Part shown: positions 32,999 to 41,775 of the stretch, one piece after another | Layout: every line of letters begins with the position of its first letter | Position numbering within the stretch: position 1 is the first letter of the stretch | DNA from: Chloroflexi bacterium B3_Chlor | Lineage (GTDB): Bacteria; Chloroflexota; Anaerolineae; UBA7937; B3-Chlor | Length of the DNA: 64,000 nt | Reading direction: 5' to 3' | Assembly: GCA_005223035.1 (NCBI GenBank) | Contig: NJBK01000010.1 | Span: forward strand, 1 to 64,000 | Position numbers and translations under genes: made by a program | Notes under the pieces: generated by a model | Database searches by the model: none | What the model saw: only the letters and a program-made list of their open reading frames with translations | Told to the model about the DNA's origin: nothing

Positions 32999-33799
32999 AT
33001 GACCGGGATGGTGGACCACGCGGTGCCGAAGGATTTCGTGCTCACCCTTTGCAAGGAGGCAGGGCAGGTCATGTTGGACGGCCTGGGGGGCAGCTTGGAG
33101 GTGATGCGCAAAGCGGAGGTGGATCTCGTCACCGAGGTGGACCTGGCGCTGGAACGGATGATCGCGGAAGCGATCCACGACGAATTCCCTGAGCACAGCG
33201 TCGTTGGTGAAGAGGGGTGGGATGAGGAGGAAGCTCGGGAGGCTGACCACGCCTGGTTCGTCGATCCCCTTGACGGTACCACCAATTATGTCCACGGATA
33301 CCCCATGTTCTGTGTCTCGTTGGCCTTGACCCACAGAGGGGAGGTGTCGGCCGGGGGCACATACGATCCGCTGCGTGATGAGTTCTTCTACGCCGAGAAC
33401 GGCGAGGGAGCTACCCTCAACGGGGAGAGAATCGCCGTTTCCAGTACTGACCGTCTGATCTCCTCGCTTCTCTCCACGGGATTTCCTTACCAGCGGGCCA
33501 CGATCCCGGACAACAATGTAGCTCTTTTCAGCAAGCTGGTTACCAGAATACAAGGGGTGAGACGCAGCGGATCGGTGGCGCTGGACCTGGCCTATGTGGC
33601 GGCGGGACGGCTGGACGGCCACTGGGAGTTGCACGTCAAGCCCTGGGATACTGCCGCTGGCGGATTGTTGGTCAAGGAAGCTGGCGGTCGAATCAGCGGA
33701 ATGAGAGGCGAGCCCTGGAGTCCCTTCGAGAGCCACATCGTGGCCACCAACCGCGCGATCCATGACGAGTTACTGGCTGTGTTGAGGCAAGCCAAGTGA
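32999..33799 (+). CDS. Inositol monophosphatase family protein
   Basis: About 266 residues. The IMPase metal motifs are complete: VGEEGW (E of the first site), WFVDPLDGTTNYVHGYP (DPLDGT) and KPWDTAAGGLLVKEAGG (WD). The family dephosphorylates inositol phosphate, 3-prime-phosphoadenosine phosphate, fructose bisphosphate or similar substrates. Start is ATG at 32999; TTG at 32996 is also possible. Only a few bases separate it from dch, so it is transcribed with the aromatic genes, although no biochemical link is evident. One idea is removal of 3-prime,5-prime-ADP formed from CoA turnover. Confidence 0.88.
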   Translation: MTGMVDHAVPKDFVLTLCKEAGQVMLDGLGGSLEVMRKAEVDLVTEVDLALERMIAEAIHDEFPEHSVVGEEGWDEEEAREADHAWFVDPLDGTTNYVHGYPMFCVSLALTHRGEVSAGGTYDPLRDEFFYAENGEGATLNGERIAVSSTDRLISSLLSTGFPYQRATIPDNNVALFSKLVTRIQGVRRSGSVALDLAYVAAGRLDGHWELHVKPWDTAAGGLLVKEAGGRISGMRGEPWSPFESHIVATNRAIHDELLAVLRQAK

Positions 33800-33847
33800 G
33801 GTTCCTGAGGCGTTTCGCGTTGGGGGCTGTGCTGTCAGGCATGAAAC

Positions 33848-34342
33848 ATGTACGTTGATGCAGAGCTGGTGGAGGAAGCAGAACGGAGATTTGGCAAGCC
33901 TCAGGTCCTGCATTTGGGGCACGAGATAGGCGATGAGGAGCTGGCCTTGATCAGGAAGCCCATGTTTCAGCGTCCGATCTACCGTGCGCCCAGCGGCGGG
34001 CTGAACCCTGGGGAGACTTTCGAGGAAGGGGCCAGGCGAGAGGCTCTGGAGGAGACTGGGCTGGAGATTGAGCTAGAGGAGTATTTGCTGCGCATTCACG
34101 TCCGATTCACTGGCGGTGAGGAATATCTTGATTGGACGAGTCATGTGTTCAAGGCATGGTCGGTGGGAGGCCAGTTGCAGCCACGGGACACATCGGAGAT
34201 TGCAGAGACGACGTACGGGACGATAGAGGAGTTGCAGGGGCCCATCAGGCAGGCTCTTCTGGACAGCGGACGTCGGTTGCTGACTTATCGAGTCGCCTTA
34301 ACGGACGCAGTGGTGGATGTTTTGCAGGGCACCACAGGGTAG
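33848..34342 (+). CDS. NUDIX hydrolase
   Basis: 164 residues. The NUDIX box GGLNPGETFEEGARREALEE, followed by TGLEI, matches GX5EX7REUXEEXGU fully. It hydrolyses a nucleoside diphosphate linked to another group. CoA-cleaving NUDIX enzymes exist, and the neighbouring IMPase-like gene would suit a CoA or ADP-derivative clean-up pair, but this is inference. ATG start, with no strong ribosome site. Confidence 0.88.
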   Translation: MYVDAELVEEAERRFGKPQVLHLGHEIGDEELALIRKPMFQRPIYRAPSGGLNPGETFEEGARREALEETGLEIELEEYLLRIHVRFTGGEEYLDWTSHVFKAWSVGGQLQPRDTSEIAETTYGTIEELQGPIRQALLDSGRRLLTYRVALTDAVVDVLQGTTG

Positions 34343-34415
34343 TCCCTGCGGTGAGGGGAGGCATGGGAACGCCGGAATAGACCAGGTGTGTCAACTCGCG
34401 GCAAAGGAGGAGGCC

Positions 34416-35669
34416 ATGGGGGAGGGAAGTACTCGTCGAAGAGGAGGGTTGCACTACGGTTGGGTCATTGCGGTGATGAGCGTGGTCACCGTGCTTGGGG
34501 CGCTGGGCTTTGCCCGCTTCGGCTATACGATGATCCTTCCCAGTATGAAGGAGGGATTAGGTTTGACCGATGCCCAGGCCGGCGATCTGGCTACTGGCAA
34601 CATGGTCGGTTATCTGGTTCTAGCTGTCACCTGCGGGTTCCTGGCATCCCGTTTTGGGCCAAGGATTATCATCACCGTCTTCATGTGCATCATTAGTGGG
34701 TCCATGTTGCTGACTGGCATAGCGCCCAACTTCCAGGTTGCCCTGCTGGGGCGCAGCCTGACCGGGGTAGGCAGCGGAGGAACCAACGTTCCTGTGATGG
34801 GTCTGGTCCCAGCCTGGTTCGGCGCCAAGAGAAGAGGGCTGGCGACTGGCATAGCGGTGAGCGGTTCGAGTTTCGGGATGGTAGTTACAGGCTATCTGGT
34901 GCCCATCATTCTCAATAGATACGGGGCTGACGGTTGGCGATACTCCTGGTTCTGTCTGGGGGCGTTCACCTTCTTGATCGCTGTCCTTGGCTACCTGTTG
35001 CTGAGGAATAGGCCAAAGGAAAAGGGGTTGCAGCCCATCGGGGCCGAAGGCGAGGAAGCCAATCCCGGTGAGGGAAGATCGTCATCCTTGCAATGGGGAC
35101 TGGTCTACAAGTCTGCCCCAGTCTGGCACTTGGCCCTGATCTACGTCTTGTTCGGCTTCTCCTATATCATCTATGCCACGTTCTTCGTCCGTTACTTGAC
35201 CTGGGAAGCCGGGTTCACCACTGAGTCTGCTGGAGCCCTCTGGTCCGCCGTTGGCGTCCTGAGCATCATCAGCGGCTTCATTTGGGGATCGGTGTCGGAC
35301 GTGCTGGGGAGGAAGTATGGTTTGGCCATAGTCTATTTCCTGCAATTCTTGTGTTTCACCATCTTTGGGCTGTGGAAGGCGACGCCCGGCTACTACTTGT
35401 CCGCTCTGCTGTTCGCCCTGACTGCGTGGAGTATTCCAGGTATCATGGCCGCTGCTACTGGAGACCTTCTAGGCGCCAGACTGGCTCCCGCCGCTTTGGG
35501 TTTCGTCACCCTCTTCTTCGGCATCGGTCAGGCGTCTGGCACTTTCCTTGGTGGCCGCGTCGCTGATTTCACGGGGTCCTATACCCTTGCTTTCGTCATC
35601 GCTGGCGCAGCGGCTTTGGTGGGAGCGGTAGCTTCGCTCTTCCTGAGGCCGCCCAGAAAGGCTCTATAA
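34416..35669 (+). CDS. MFS transporter
   Basis: About 417 residues and 12 TM helices. HYGWVIAVMSVVTVLGALGF opens TM1. The loop 2-3 region, GFLASRFGPRI, stands for the family A motif, and GWRYSWFCLGAF precedes a central hydrophilic loop (NRPKEKGLQP). The pattern is like YbfB/YjiJ or oxalate:formate/monocarboxylate-type carriers. Within the aromatic locus it may move an aromatic or dicarboxylic acid. Start ATG at 34416 has AAAGGAGGAGG upstream. A longer frame to 34317 would overlap the NUDIX gene and lacks support. Confidence 0.85.
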   Translation: MGEGSTRRRGGLHYGWVIAVMSVVTVLGALGFARFGYTMILPSMKEGLGLTDAQAGDLATGNMVGYLVLAVTCGFLASRFGPRIIITVFMCIISGSMLLTGIAPNFQVALLGRSLTGVGSGGTNVPVMGLVPAWFGAKRRGLATGIAVSGSSFGMVVTGYLVPIILNRYGADGWRYSWFCLGAFTFLIAVLGYLLLRNRPKEKGLQPIGAEGEEANPGEGRSSSLQWGLVYKSAPVWHLALIYVLFGFSYIIYATFFVRYLTWEAGFTTESAGALWSAVGVLSIISGFIWGSVSDVLGRKYGLAIVYFLQFLCFTIFGLWKATPGYYLSALLFALTAWSIPGIMAAATGDLLGARLAPAALGFVTLFFGIGQASGTFLGGRVADFTGSYTLAFVIAGAAALVGAVASLFLRPPRKAL

Positions 35670-35696
35670 CAAAAACCCAAGAAGGAGGTACGTGCA

Positions 35697-36554
35697 GTGA
35701 AGATCAAGACAGTAGGTGTTGTGGGTGCCGGAATCATGGGTGCCGGAATCGTCCAAGTTTGCGCCCAGTCCGGTTACCGGGTCGTGGTTTTGGAGATCAA
35801 CGATGAACTGCTACAAAAGGGCTTGGGCACCGTTGATCACTTCCTTGGCAGGGCTGTAAAGAAGGAGAAGATCACGGCCGAGAAGAAGGATCAGATCTTG
35901 GGGCTGATCCAGGGCACCACAGATCCCAAGGATTTCAAGGATTGCGACCTGATCGTAGAGGCCATCATTGAGAACTTGGAGTTGAAGAAGGAGATGTTCA
36001 AGCAGCTCGACGAGGTTTGTCCTCCCCATGCGCTGCTGACCAGCAATACATCATCTATGACCATCACCGAGATGGCTGCGGTCACCGAGCGGATGGACAA
36101 AGTAGCCGGCCTGCACTTCTTCAACCCTGTGCCCATCATGCGCTTAGTGGAAATCGTCAGGACCATAGTCACCAGCGATGAGACAGTCGAAGCTCTGAGG
36201 GAGTTCTCAGAATCTCTGGGCAAGACGGTGGTTGTAGCGAAGGACACCCCGGGCTTCATTGTCAACCGGCTGCTGATACCCTATCTCCTCAACGCCATCC
36301 GCGTCTATGAGTCCAGTCTGGCGAGCACAGAGGACATAGACACGGCCATCGAGCTAGGGTTGAACCATCCCATGGGGCCTTTTCGTCTGCTGGATATCCT
36401 CGGCAATGATACCACTCTGTTCATCGCCGACAACATGTTCGACGAGTTCAAGGACGACATGTATGCGGCTCCAGTTCTGCTAAGGCGAATGGTGTCAGCG
36501 GGGATTCTCGGTCGCAAATCGGGCAAGGGCTTCTGCGGCGAGTACAAGAGATGA
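35697..36554 (+). CDS. 3-hydroxyacyl-CoA (3-hydroxybutyryl-CoA) dehydrogenase
   Basis: 285 residues. The NAD site GVVGAGIMGAGIVQV (7-21) is followed by HFFNPVPIMRLVEIV (about 140-154) with the catalytic His, and DTPGFIVNRLLIPYLLNAI in the C-terminal domain. It oxidises (S)-3-hydroxyacyl-CoA to 3-oxoacyl-CoA with NAD+. In this locus it fits oxidation of 3-hydroxypimelyl-CoA, the product of oah. Start GTG with AAGGAGGT upstream. Confidence 0.92.
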   Translation: MKIKTVGVVGAGIMGAGIVQVCAQSGYRVVVLEINDELLQKGLGTVDHFLGRAVKKEKITAEKKDQILGLIQGTTDPKDFKDCDLIVEAIIENLELKKEMFKQLDEVCPPHALLTSNTSSMTITEMAAVTERMDKVAGLHFFNPVPIMRLVEIVRTIVTSDETVEALREFSESLGKTVVVAKDTPGFIVNRLLIPYLLNAIRVYESSLASTEDIDTAIELGLNHPMGPFRLLDILGNDTTLFIADNMFDEFKDDMYAAPVLLRRMVSAGILGRKSGKGFCGEYKR

Positions 36555-36741
36555 GGGGTGGGCCTCGCCGCGTTCTACTGGTCGCTTGTGCGGATTGCCT
36601 GCCTGCGGTACTGCGGGTCCACTAGACGGCTTAGCAACAAGCCTCTTGCCCGGAGGTCGTGTGGATGCGTCATTCGACCGTAGTGCAGGGTTGCCGTTGC
36701 AGCAACGAGCATATGAGACACTGCTAGAGGAGGTGTAATCT

Positions 36742-37527
36742 ATGGCGCAGGAGTTCGTGCTGATAAGTCGCGAGGAGAACATAGCGATTCTCACCATCAA
36801 CCGGCCTGACAAGTACAATGCTCTCAACGACCAAGTTATGGCGGAAATCGATGCCGCTCTGGATGAGTTGAGGGCTGACGACGACGTGCGGGCCATCATC
36901 ATGACTGGCGCAGGCGATAAGGCCTTCGTGTCGGGCGCAGACATCGGCATGCTGCAGGACTTGAAGTCATCGCCGGAAGCGGTGGCCAACTCTCGCCGAG
37001 GACAAGCGATGACGCTCAAGATCGAAAGCCTGTCCAAGCCGGTTATCGCGGCCATCAACGGGTATGCGCTCGGGGGAGGGCTGGAACTGGCCATGGCATG
37101 TGATATCCGTATCGCTGCTGATACGGCCAGGTTGGGGCAACCGGAGATCAATCTAGGCATCAACCCTGGCTATGGCGGTACCCAGCGCCTGCCGCGCCTG
37201 GTGGGTAAGGGCATGGCCAAACTGCTGATCCTCACGGGTGACATGATAGACGCCGAAGAAGCGCTGCGCATCGGGTTGGTGCAGAAGGTCGTTCCTCTGG
37301 CGGACTTAATGGATGAGGCCAAGGCCCTGGCGAAGAAGCTGGCCACGAAACCGCCGCTTACCCTGGCTGCGTGCAAGGGGGCGATCGACCTGGGGCTGGA
37401 GGTGGATCTGGAAAGAGGGCTCTCCATTGAGTCCCTGGAGTTCGGTGTGCTTTGCTCAACCGAGGACTACAAGGAGGGAACGTCAGCTTTCCTGGAGAAG
37501 CGGAAGCCGGTGTTCAAGGGGAGATAA
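36742..37527 (+). CDS. Enoyl-CoA hydratase
   Basis: 261 residues of crotonase family. FVSGADIGMLQDL (oxyanion loop), YALGGGLELAMACDIRIA and GQPEINLGINPGYGGTQRLP carry both catalytic Glu residues. It hydrates 2-enoyl-CoA in beta-oxidation, for glutaconyl/crotonyl-CoA or pimelyl-derived intermediates. GAGGAGGTG lies before the ATG. It is 187 bases after the dehydrogenase and may share its transcript. Distinct from dch by its GAGG-type loop. Confidence 0.9.
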   Translation: MAQEFVLISREENIAILTINRPDKYNALNDQVMAEIDAALDELRADDDVRAIIMTGAGDKAFVSGADIGMLQDLKSSPEAVANSRRGQAMTLKIESLSKPVIAAINGYALGGGLELAMACDIRIAADTARLGQPEINLGINPGYGGTQRLPRLVGKGMAKLLILTGDMIDAEEALRIGLVQKVVPLADLMDEAKALAKKLATKPPLTLAACKGAIDLGLEVDLERGLSIESLEFGVLCSTEDYKEGTSAFLEKRKPVFKGR

Positions 37528-37547
37528 CATGGGTCGGCTGACTCAGC

Positions 37548-37576
37548 TTGACAAGTTCTGGAATGTGTGTTATAAT
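37548..37576 (+). promoter_or_regulatory. Perfect consensus promoter with extended -10 for oah
   Basis: TTGACA (37548-37553), 17 bases, TATAAT (37571-37576), with TGT before the -10 box. All twelve box positions match. Transcription should begin near 37583, leaving about 150 bases of leader before the oah start. Confidence 0.9.
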
Positions 37577-37731
37577 CGACATGTGGCGTCCAATGAGCGC
37601 CATACGTTCTCGGTGACATGTTTTTCCTCCATCGTACGTCGACCGCAAACCTTCCATATTCATCGCTCGATGATCCTCAGATTACCTTAACGGGCTTGAG
37701 TACAATAACACAGGGAAAGGAGAGGATTGGA

Positions 37732-38874
37732 ATGGCACTAGAGTGGCTACCAAGAGAGCACGAGAAGAAGGACCACACTCTCTGGGGGGACGAGTATTTC
37801 GGCGCTATGGACAACCCTCCGTGCGTCGTGTACGAGAAGAAGCCCATCGTTGATCCGAAAGGCAACCCCGTAGAAGGACTGTACAGCGCCTGGATTTGGC
37901 TCAACAACCCTCGCCAGTACAACTCCTACACTACGGAGATGGTGAAAGGAGTGATTTCGGGGATGACCAACGCCTCCGCTGATCGCAGCGTCGTGGCGGT
38001 GGTCTTCACCGGTGTGGGCGACAGGGCCTTCTGTACTGGTGGCAACACCAAAGAGTATGCCGAGTACTATAGCGGTAGACCCACCGAGTACGCCCTCTAC
38101 ATGGACCTCTTCAACGGCATGGTGGACAGCATCCTCGACTGCAAGAAACCGGTCATTTGCAGAGCTAATGGGATGAGGGTGGCCGGTGGTCAGGAGATCG
38201 GTGGCGCTTGTGACCTCTGTATCTCTTCTGATCTGGCGATCTATGGGCAGGCCGGTCCTAGGCATGGCTCCGCTCCGGTCGGCGGCTCCTCTGACTTCCT
38301 GCCTTGGTACTTGGGCATCGAGGACGCCATGTGGAATTGCATCTCCTGTGAGATGTGGACCGCATACAAGATGTTCCGCAAAGGGTATCTGAGCAAGGTT
38401 GTTCCCGTACTGAAGGACGAGGATGGCAACTGGGTCAGGAATCCCCAGGTTATCACCGACGAGTATGTGAGGGACGGCGAGATCGCCTACGGCGAGTTCA
38501 AGACCGGGGACGAATTCAAGAAAGCCAGGGAGTTCGTCTACAATACGTCTGCTGATTTCGAACTCCTTGACAAGGAAGTCGACAAGATACTCTGGACCTT
38601 CACCAACCTGTTCCCCAACTGTCTACAGATGTCCATAGATTCCATCAGGGCCAAGAAGAAGTTCTTCTGGGATCAGGGCAAGCTGTACTACCGCCATTGG
38701 CTGGCCACGAACATGTCCAGCGAGGCCTTCTTGGGCTTCCACGCCTTCAACACCAAGAAGATAACGGGCAAGGACACGATAGACTTCATCAAGTACCGGC
38801 GACTGATTGACGAAGCTGGCTTGGTGAATGACGAGTTCATGGCCGAGGTGTTGGCTAAGCCCAAGGAGGAGTAG
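37732..38874 (+). CDS. oah: 6-oxocyclohex-1-ene-1-carbonyl-CoA hydrolase
   Basis: 380 residues, as in known Oah/BamA proteins. The enlarged crotonase fold has YSAWIWLNNPRQYNSYTTEM (51-70), AFCTGGNTKEYAEYY (99-113), ICRANGMRVAGGQEIGGACD (142-161) and GQAGPRHGSAPVGGSSDFLP (172-191). The long C-terminal part ends near KKITGKDTIDFIKYRRL. It opens the alicyclic ring hydrolytically to 3-hydroxypimelyl-CoA. It is a widely used marker of anaerobic aromatic degradation. Start ATG at 37732 has AAAGGAGAGG upstream. The longer frame to 37618 lies partly in the promoter leader. Confidence 0.93.
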   Translation: MALEWLPREHEKKDHTLWGDEYFGAMDNPPCVVYEKKPIVDPKGNPVEGLYSAWIWLNNPRQYNSYTTEMVKGVISGMTNASADRSVVAVVFTGVGDRAFCTGGNTKEYAEYYSGRPTEYALYMDLFNGMVDSILDCKKPVICRANGMRVAGGQEIGGACDLCISSDLAIYGQAGPRHGSAPVGGSSDFLPWYLGIEDAMWNCISCEMWTAYKMFRKGYLSKVVPVLKDEDGNWVRNPQVITDEYVRDGEIAYGEFKTGDEFKKAREFVYNTSADFELLDKEVDKILWTFTNLFPNCLQMSIDSIRAKKKFFWDQGKLYYRHWLATNMSSEAFLGFHAFNTKKITGKDTIDFIKYRRLIDEAGLVNDEFMAEVLAKPKEE

Positions 38875-38914
38875 GATCTCGTCCAAGAAGCGTGCTTCGT
38901 AGAGGCGACTCAAG

Positions 38915-38934
38915 GCAAGACCAGTCTTGCTTTT
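38915..38934 (+). terminator. Intrinsic terminator after oah
   Basis: GCAAGA-CCAG-TCTTGC hairpin directly followed by TTTT, 40 bases beyond the oah stop. Confidence 0.6.
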
Positions 38935-38960
38935 GGTGAGGGTGGCCTGCATTTCTGGGT

Positions 38961-39006
38961 AGTTCACACCCCCAAGGCTCGGTGTGAACTTACCCCTTCA
39001 CGGGGT
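38961..39006. repeat. Two adjacent hairpins upstream of the ligase
   Basis: A perfect 10-bp inverted repeat (AGTTCACACC / GGTGTGAACT, 10-base loop, 38961-38990) and, one base later, ACCCC-TTCAC-GGGGT (38992-39006). No T-run follows. They may serve as an operator, attenuator or processed leader element. Apart from the terminator and the promoter, the 403-base gap holds nothing else. Confidence 0.5.
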
Positions 39007-39191
39007 CGGTGGCCGTAGGATTGGGATACCCTTTTTCGCGACCCAGCACCGAGCGCCGATGAGGGGGCCTTGGGCCGAAAGGCGACGGATATCGAGTCAG
39101 TCGCGTCAGATACCAGGGTGCTCTTGTCGGGTCTGTTGTTCGGGGGAGGTGGCATAAGACCGGTGCGGATGGCTCTCCAGTCCCGCAATGC

Positions 39192-39220
39192 TTGACAGGA
39201 CAGACCCGCGGTGGTAAGAT
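39192..39220 (+). promoter_or_regulatory. Sigma-70 promoter for the CoA ligase
   Basis: TTGACA (39192-39197), 17 bases, TAAGAT (39215-39220) with TGG before the -10 box. About 58 bases upstream of the start codon. Confidence 0.65.
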
Positions 39221-39277
39221 TGCGGTGTGTGAAATCGGGAGGTTGAAGGACTCCAGTCAAAGGGAAGGAGGGGTGTG

Positions 39278-40864
39278 ATGGCGGTCTGGTTGAATGTTGC
39301 TGAGATCATGAGGGTCAATGCCGTCAAGTTCGGCGACAAGATGGCCGTGAAAGGGCTGGCGGTGAAGGATGGCTTTGGCGAGCTGTCTTTCAAGGAGTAC
39401 AACGAGAAGAGTTGTCGCTTAGCCAATGCCTGGATGGACATGGGCCTCAAGAAGGGCGACAGGATCACCGTCTTACTGTACAACGTCATGGAGTACATGG
39501 ACATCTATCTGGCGGCCGCCAAGGCAGGCATGGTGGTCGTTCCCATCAACTTCAGGTGGGTGGGTCCGGAGATAGAGTACGTGGTCAACAACTCGGAGTC
39601 CAAAGCCTTCATCTGCAGCGAGGAGTTCCTGAAGGAGGTTGAGGCCGTCAAAGACAACTTCGAACTGGTCGGTTCCGACAAGTTCATCTTCATCGGCGAC
39701 GAGAGCAAGACGCCTGATGGTTACCTGAACTACGAGAGAATCATAGCTGAGGCCTCGCCCGCGGAGCCTGAGGTAGAAGTTGACCCTAAGGACACATGGA
39801 TCCACCTGTACACTTCGGGCACCACCGGGCGTCCCAAGGGCGTCATCAGGTCCCACGAATCCTACACCGCTTTCTATCTGATCAATGAGGTTGATTTTGG
39901 CTACCGTCCCGACGACATCGGGATGATCGTGATGCCTCTGTGCCACGTGAACTCGACCTTCTACTCCTTCGTCTTCACCTATATCGGCGGAGGGGTCTAT
40001 ATCCACCGGGCCAGGCAATACGATCCCGAGGAGCTGTTGCAGATCATCGAGCGGGAGAAGGTGACCTATACTTCCTTGGTGCCAACTCACTACATCATGA
40101 TGTTGAACCTCCCGGAAGAGGTGAGGACCAAGTATGATCTGACTTCGGTCCGCCAATTGCTGATCTCCTCCGCTCCAGCCCGCAAGGAGACCAAGTTGGG
40201 GATCCTGGAGATGTTCCCCAATGCTGAGCTCTTTGAAGCCTATGGCTCGACTGAAGCCGGCTTGGTGACCCTACTTAAGCCGCATGAGCAGTTGACGAAG
40301 CTGGGATCCATCGGCACGGAATGCGCAGGGACAGATCTGATCAAGCTCTTGGATGAGGACGGCAACCCTGTGCCTCAGGGTGAGGTGGGTGAACTGTACT
40401 CGCGCGGGCCTATGATGTTCGACGAATACTGGAAGATGCCGGAGAAGACGGCAAGCTCCTTCCGTGGGGAGTACTTCAGCGCTGGGGACATGGGCAAGCA
40501 GGACGAGGACGGCTATTTCTACATCGTGGACCGCAAGGACAACATGATCATCACCGGTGGAGAGAAGGTTTACCCCTCCGATGTGGAGTCGGTAGTAGCC
40601 TCTCACTCTGGCGTGCTTGATGTTGCGGTCATCGGCGTACCCGACGAGAAATGGGGTGAAGCGGTCAAGGCCGTGGTCATCCCCAAGGACCAGGACAGTG
40701 CCCCTGCTGAGAAGGAGATCATCGAGTTCACGAGGGGCAAGCTCGCGGGCTACCGCAGGCCCAAGAGCGTGGATTTCATCGCGCCCGAGGAGATGCCCAG
40801 GACGGCGACGGGCAAGATCCTGCACCGCATACTGAGAGAGCGGTACCTGGAGAAGAAAGACTAG
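39278..40864 (+). CDS. AMP-forming acyl/aryl-CoA ligase
   Basis: About 528 residues of the ANL superfamily. YTSGTTGRPKGVI is the phosphate loop, EAYGSTEAG the adenine-binding motif, GDMGKQDEDGYFYIVDRKDN the hinge region, and RTATGKILHR has the catalytic Lys. It joins a carboxylic acid to CoA using ATP. Its position between oah and the ring-reduction genes suggests activation of benzoate, a cyclohexane carboxylate or another aromatic acid, but the pattern is closer to generic FadD-like ligases, so the substrate is open. GGAAGGAGG precedes the ATG. Confidence 0.85.
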   Translation: MAVWLNVAEIMRVNAVKFGDKMAVKGLAVKDGFGELSFKEYNEKSCRLANAWMDMGLKKGDRITVLLYNVMEYMDIYLAAAKAGMVVVPINFRWVGPEIEYVVNNSESKAFICSEEFLKEVEAVKDNFELVGSDKFIFIGDESKTPDGYLNYERIIAEASPAEPEVEVDPKDTWIHLYTSGTTGRPKGVIRSHESYTAFYLINEVDFGYRPDDIGMIVMPLCHVNSTFYSFVFTYIGGGVYIHRARQYDPEELLQIIEREKVTYTSLVPTHYIMMLNLPEEVRTKYDLTSVRQLLISSAPARKETKLGILEMFPNAELFEAYGSTEAGLVTLLKPHEQLTKLGSIGTECAGTDLIKLLDEDGNPVPQGEVGELYSRGPMMFDEYWKMPEKTASSFRGEYFSAGDMGKQDEDGYFYIVDRKDNMIITGGEKVYPSDVESVVASHSGVLDVAVIGVPDEKWGEAVKAVVIPKDQDSAPAEKEIIEFTRGKLAGYRRPKSVDFIAPEEMPRTATGKILHRILRERYLEKKD

Positions 40865-40978
40865 CAGGGACCAGATCCCCGGCTTGAGTCAATGGACCGG
40901 GGTTCCTGCTGCCGGTGTGACCGCTGCGCGTTTGCGATGGCGGCCGCGCACTACCTTGTGCGTGTCTTCGGGAGGAAC

Positions 40979-41746
40979 GTGAAGACTGGCGTCGAATACG
41001 ATCTGAGAGGCTCCGTAGCCATCGTCACTGGTGGCGGAAAGGGCATCGGCAAGGCCATCGCTTTAGGGCTCGCCCGGACTGGTGCCAGCGTGGTGGTGGC
41101 CAGTCGGACGGAGGCCGAGATAGACGCGGTGGCCGAGGAGATCCGCGGGATCGGTGGCAGGGCGCTGGCGGTGGTCACAGACCTCACTTCCAGCGAGCAG
41201 GTCGAGCACCTCGTCGAGGCAGCGATAGCGGAGTTTGGCAGGGTAGATATCCTGGTCAACAATGCGGCGACAAGCTACTTAGCGCCTCTGTTGGATCTCA
41301 AGGAGAAGGGCTGGGATAGGATATTCGACACCAACTGTAAGGGGGCATTCCTCTTGAGCCGTGCTGTTGCAGAGAGGATGATCGGCCAAGGGGGAGGCAG
41401 AATCATCAATCTCACCACTGTGGGGGCCGAACGAGGGGGTGTTGGCATGGGCGCTTACCATGCGAGCAAGGCTGCCCTGAAGATGTTAACCATGTGCATG
41501 GCCGCTGAATGGGCGCCTCTCAACATCAATGTCAATGCGGTGGGGCCTGGCTTGACCCGAACAGACTTTAGCAGGCCCATATGGGAGGATGCCGAGCGTG
41601 CCGAGAGATACTTGAGCGCCGTCCCCAAAGGTCGGGTGGGTGAACCCGAGGAGATTGTGGGGGCGGTTCTTTTTTTGGCTTCCGACGCCTCAAGCTTCAT
41701 CACCGGCCAGTCCATCTATGTAGATGGTGGGTATCTGGCCACATGA
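40979..41746 (+). CDS. SDR-family oxidoreductase
   Basis: About 255 residues. Motifs: TGGGKGIGKAIA, NNAATSYLAP (NNA in place of NNAG), LTTVGAERG with the catalytic Ser replaced by Thr, YHASKAA, and YVDGGYLAT at the end. I chose GTG at 40979, with GGGAGG upstream, because the longer frame from 40892 adds a Cys-rich stretch not found in SDRs. It likely acts on a hydroxyacyl-CoA or alcohol in the aromatic pathway. Confidence 0.85.
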   Translation: MKTGVEYDLRGSVAIVTGGGKGIGKAIALGLARTGASVVVASRTEAEIDAVAEEIRGIGGRALAVVTDLTSSEQVEHLVEAAIAEFGRVDILVNNAATSYLAPLLDLKEKGWDRIFDTNCKGAFLLSRAVAERMIGQGGGRIINLTTVGAERGGVGMGAYHASKAALKMLTMCMAAEWAPLNINVNAVGPGLTRTDFSRPIWEDAERAERYLSAVPKGRVGEPEEIVGAVLFLASDASSFITGQSIYVDGGYLAT

Positions 41747-41775
41747 CCTCTCACTAGAGTCAAGGAGGCAAAAGC

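Noticed and set aside
36495-37163. 222-codon minus-strand frame opposite the enoyl-CoA hydratase
   Set aside because: It is antisense to a clear crotonase gene, with no motif or ribosome site.
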